In this document: positions 60,701-64,000 of the stretch, one piece after another | Layout: each line of letters begins with the position of its first letter | Position numbering within the stretch: the first letter of the stretch is position 1 | NCBI GenBank assembly: GCA_017590115.1 | Contig: JAGGNK010006559.1 | Span: 8,669,784-8,733,783 of the forward strand | DNA length: 64,000 bases | Reading direction: 5' to 3' | Source of the DNA: Montifringilla adamsi | Taxonomy: Eukaryota > Chordata > Aves > Passeriformes > Passeridae | Notes under the pieces: model-generated | The model's database searches: none | The model's input: only the letters and a program-made list of their open reading frames with translations | Told to the model about the DNA's origin: nothing | Made by a program: the position numbers and the translations under genes

Positions 60701-63020
60701 TTTATGTAAATGGAATCTCAAGCCCTTTCTTGCAGTATTGAAGTGACCTGGTCTTCACAGAGCACTGCAATAGTACAGGACTGAGTCTCTTAATCATTAC
60801 TGTTCCCTGACAAAGGTGCAGATTTGCAGGGTGGGCCTGTTCCATTTCAGGCAGCTTTTAGTGATACCTGTTTTTAGCAGGTTCAACTCAGCTTCTCTAA
60901 GGAACTGTGTCCCTCTAACGCTCTGATGCTGCCGTACAAACCAGGCAATAATACAAGCACAGATTTGCAGATAGCAGCAAAAATTACAGACATGCCAACA
61001 TATGGATGAGAAATAATTTGATCCACAAAGGTCTGATTGTTCTTACGTTAAAACAACAGGCTTATTGTTTGTCCTTTCCATTCCTGGAGGATTAGGCTGC
61101 AAAAGCCTCAGTGCTGCGTGCACAGCCTTCTGCATGCAAATGGTTTTAGCAGTAACACCTGTCCCTGTCAAGCTGTGCTGGGAAGTGTGCATTGGGGTGT
61201 TTAAATATGACACCATGACAGTTGAGATCATCTAACATGCTCAAGGTAACAGGCTCCTGCCTTAATCACAAGGGGCTGGAGCCAGGGCATAATCAGTGAT
61301 GGGTCCTTAACTGCAGGATTTGCTCCCTGCCTCGGTTCATCGGAGCCTGAATCTTGCTGATTTCTCAGGCATGCTGCAAAGCCCATTTGTTCTCTGAGGC
61401 TTTTCCAGAGGGAAGAAATAAAATGAGGAGAGTTTTCAGGTGGTTTGACAGGTGATCTGGAAAGTCATTGTCAGGTTTTCTTTAAAAGCAGTGCATAAAA
61501 CTCTGTAAATACGCAGTGAGTGGGAAGGCAGGAGCAGAGTTTTCAGCGGGAAGAAACAGCTCACTGCAGGTTGAATTAAACTCCATTCAAAACATTTTAC
61601 AAGATTCTCAGCACAAAAAACTTTTCCAAAACTTTAGAAACACTCTCCCGGTCATGCTTATTTCAGCTCCTTAGCTCATCTGATTTACTAATACTGCAGT
61701 ATATGGGCAACTCATAAGCAAGATGTTCTGAAAGGTAGCACTCCCATGATTAATTGAAGCCCTATTGAACAACTTAGTTTGTCTGAGATTGAGAATGAAG
61801 CATTTAACTTACCTGCATAAGTAATTGTCTATTTTTTGAAGAATGTGGTCTTTTTTCTTTACTTGTTCACTACTTTTAAATATATCCAAATAAATATTTG
61901 CTTACCTTTGGAATGTAAAGATTTTAAATTCTGTTTTGTGGCCAAAAGCACCAACAATCAGGTATGCTTTGTAGAAATGAAGGAGCAATCAATGCTTGTT
62001 CTATACAACGAAAATAATTAAAAAAAACCTGAGTGGAGAATTGTGAGGACAGTGGGCCTTACAGCCTGTATATTACAGAAATATAGCTCTTCACTTTTTA
62101 ATTACCAGCCAGTTCTAATTGAAATCTTGACTTACTGCCTAACCTTGCAATACAGGGTAGTGAATTTTTACTTAAATTCCCATGAGAGTGCTGAGTATAA
62201 ACACAATATAGAAGATACAACACTATTAAGGTCTTTAGGATTTGGGTTTTCTAAATGGATCTGTCAGAGGAAGAAAATCTTTTCCTCATAGCTGTTCTGC
62301 TTATGACAAGACTTTTAAAAATCCTTATACTCCAAATAAGATACCTTCGACACTTAATAGCTGAATTTGGCTGCAGAGTATTTTGTTTACTTAGCATGAT
62401 TATAGCTAGTAAAAAATTTATCACACTTTCCAATAATGTGGGTACTGAATTGCTTGCAGGATACATGATAAAAATCAGAGGTGTTTATTTTGTGAGTTAT
62501 TATCCACTAGCTGCTGTTATTCTCAAGTGAGGCTGTATTTAAAAATGTTAGTGAAGACAAAAAGCCCAACTTTGTCATTTTTCTGAAGTTTGCTGGTTTT
62601 ATGTCTGAGTATATTAGGAACCAGAGCACACAAAGCCATACTGCATGCCACTGATTTAATTTTTCTTTTTACATTGCTCTGACAGCAAGGTCATTTATCT
62701 TTCGGAAAAGGAATAAGAAGGAAAAAATGGAAAAAGGCAAGCTATTTCATTTGAAAATTGTGTTGTGTATTCTTGAGAACATTTTGCCACCGTCTGCTGC
62801 TAATTTTTATTCCACCACTAGTCAGCACACTCCTCATCAATAAGTCGACTTGGTGGCAGTTGTGGCAGTGAAGCCAAAGCATCAGTGGGCATGATCTAGT
62901 AGGCTAGGATTACTTGCATTGCAACTGCTTATTTTTAGTTCATATAGGATTAAAGAGCAAGAAAAAAAAAAGTTTACTTTTATTTATACATTGTTGGGTA
63001 GGTCCAGAGGCATCAGTCGA
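60701..63020. other. Unique DNA, GC-richer patch at 60720-61560
   Basis: The patch 60720-61560 is GC-richer, with no frame above 62 codons and no recognised family. The remainder is AT-rich. No gene is called. Confidence 0.5.
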
Positions 63021-63080
63021 GGGGGAGAAGAGAAGCCTCAGAGGACACCTTATCATTCTCTACAACTTTCTGAAAGGGGG
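63021..63080 (+). mobile_element. CR1 LINE, left piece of a split copy, plus strand
   Basis: GGGGGAGAAGAGAAGCCTCA, GAGGACACCTTATCATTCTC, TACAACTTTCTGAAAGG matches the CR1 block that precedes GGTTGTAGCCAGGTGGGTGTC in the family. That following block is found only after 63868, so this copy is interrupted. The left edge is a normal 5' truncation. Confidence 0.88.
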
Positions 63081-63867
63081 TGGTAGCAGAATGCTCTACT
63101 TGAAATGTGGTCAACCAACATGAACAACGTCTTATTTGCAAGGCCATCAGTGGTGGTCTGAGAGAGGCATCATGGGCTGGTTTTTGGTGTTGAATTAAAC
63201 TGAAACCCATCTGGCACATCAACCTGAAATCAGCATCTACTGGATGAGGCAAAGATTTTGCAACTAAGGTGCTAAACTGACCTGGAGGCATATGACTGGC
63301 AGTCAACCCCTTTATACTGTGAAAGTCCACTTTCCACAGGGTATATTTTTCTAACATATTTCTCCTTGGGGTGTGTAGAGATTCTTTCTATGAGTTTTGG
63401 AGATGCCCACAAAGAACAGCCCTCAAAGTTAAAAGAAAGAGACTTTTCCATGATTGTTGATATGGGTGAGTTACATAAATCTCTAATAATTGGGGTTTTT
63501 TGCTAGCTTTAATATAGTTGCTTTAATGTTGCTTTGATATAGTTCACTATCTTGTCTTACAGTACAATAGCAGCTTCAGCTTTTATGTTGTGTAGTAAAT
63601 GATTCTGATTAAGTTAGTTTTGTCTAATCATTTATCATAATAAATAATTTTTTGTAAATATTATCTGATTTGCCACCATTAAAACCTGTGGGACAAAGTT
63701 GTAAAACTTAGAAGTGTTGACAAAGTCTGAGGCTAGGACTGGATACAGGCAGACCCAGGCTCTGAGGAGGAGTTTAGAAAGTGAGGGGGTCCTTTTATGC
63801 ACTTTGTGGCCCAAAAGGAAGGCTTCTCTAATAAACTTTGTCTGGAGCTCCCACTCTATCTGCAACA
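63081..63867 (+). mobile_element. Probable solo LTR inserted in CR1 (family unrecognised)
   Basis: The 787 bp between the two CR1 pieces begins TGGTAGCAGAATGC and ends CTATCTGCAACA, giving TG...CA termini. The flanking bases are GGGG (63077-63080) and GAGG (63868-63871). The CR1 target reads GGAGG|TTGTAGC, so a 4-bp GAGG duplication with one substitution fits. An AATAAA signal lies at 63830-63835, about 32 bases before the end, in a typical R-U5 position. There is no coding sequence. Four-base duplications are usual for class I (ERV1-type) elements. I do not recognise the family by sequence. Confidence 0.6.
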
Positions 63868-64000
63868 GAGGTTGTAGCCAGCTGGGTGTCAGAAAACAAG
63901 TGACAGAATGAGAGGACATAGCCTCAAGCTGCACCAGGAGAGGTTCAGGTTGGACATTAGGTAGAATTTCTTCATGGAAACAGTGTTTAAGCATTGAATC
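63868..64000 (+). mobile_element. CR1 LINE, right piece, running off the window
   Basis: It resumes exactly where the left piece stops: GAGGTTGTAGCCAGCTGGGT, GTCAGAAAACAAGTGACAGA, then ACATAGCCTCAAGCTGCACC, AGGAGAGGTTCAGGTTGGAC, ATTAGGTAGAATTTCTTCAT and a TTAAGCATTGAATC end. The 3' end should lie beyond the window. The 119-codon minus frame here spans the insertion boundary and is not a gene. Confidence 0.92.

Noticed and set aside
63013..63994. 114- and 119-codon minus frames
   Set aside because: Both cross CR1/insert boundaries, so they cannot be a single ancestral gene.
1..64000. tRNA, rRNA, snRNA (U6, 7SK), CRISPR array or mitochondrial insertion
   Set aside because: I looked for their conserved words while reading both strands and saw none. 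A covariance-model or alignment search would be needed to exclude degraded copies.

Overview
The window looks like AT-rich nuclear DNA from a bird. The evidence is six or seven 5'-truncated CR1 LINE 3' ends, several with the avian CR1 terminal ATGATTCTATGATTCT-type tail, and four recognisable avian endogenous-retrovirus solo LTRs. A fifth LTR-like insertion is inferred. A songbird is plausible from the abundance of solo LTRs, but the sequence alone does not prove it. There are no bacterial, plasmid or phage features. I find no convincing protein-coding gene. All open frames are short (142 codons or fewer) and unrelated to known families, or they lie inside repeats and low-complexity tracts. 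The window is best read as a gene desert or part of a very long intron, with every call below being a repeat, a structure or a weak exon or regulatory candidate.

Layout: 1-9187 is mostly unique AT-rich DNA with an A/C-rich tract (3334-3459), three weak exon candidates (624-717, 5092-5102, 7545-7626) and a perfect 17-bp hairpin (8855-8893). Two solo LTRs of one avian family lie in the same orientation at 9188-9779 and 11143-11736. 11737-25909 is unique DNA with a long imperfect hairpin (15992-16091), CR1 pieces (19461-19780, 23688-23885), a diverged dispersed repeat pair near 20.4 and 21.8 kb, and a (TA)n tract. A long LTR of a second family lies at about 25910-27036, a CR1 stub at 27431-27527, and a third, shorter LTR at 28305-28709.

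28710-48900 is largely unique. It holds possible conserved regulatory islands (29411-29470, 35552-35640, 48105-48300), CR1 ends (about 31471-31590 and 37829-37930), A/C-rich and poly-T tracts, a perfect 15-bp hairpin (41855-41889) and a duplicated homeodomain-type palindrome (45445-45517). 48900-62900 holds simple repeats, including a 61-bp pure TTC run inside an 89-base all-pyrimidine stretch, one CR1 end (56424-56581) and slightly GC-richer unclassified patches. The right edge is a nested structure: a CR1 element split by a roughly 787-bp TG...CA insertion with a probable 4-bp target duplication, running off the window end.

Nothing here amounts to an undescribed biological system. The best leads are the nested insertion at the right edge, the structured hairpins, the paired-octamer and palindrome-rich islands, and the unassigned dispersed repeat pair.
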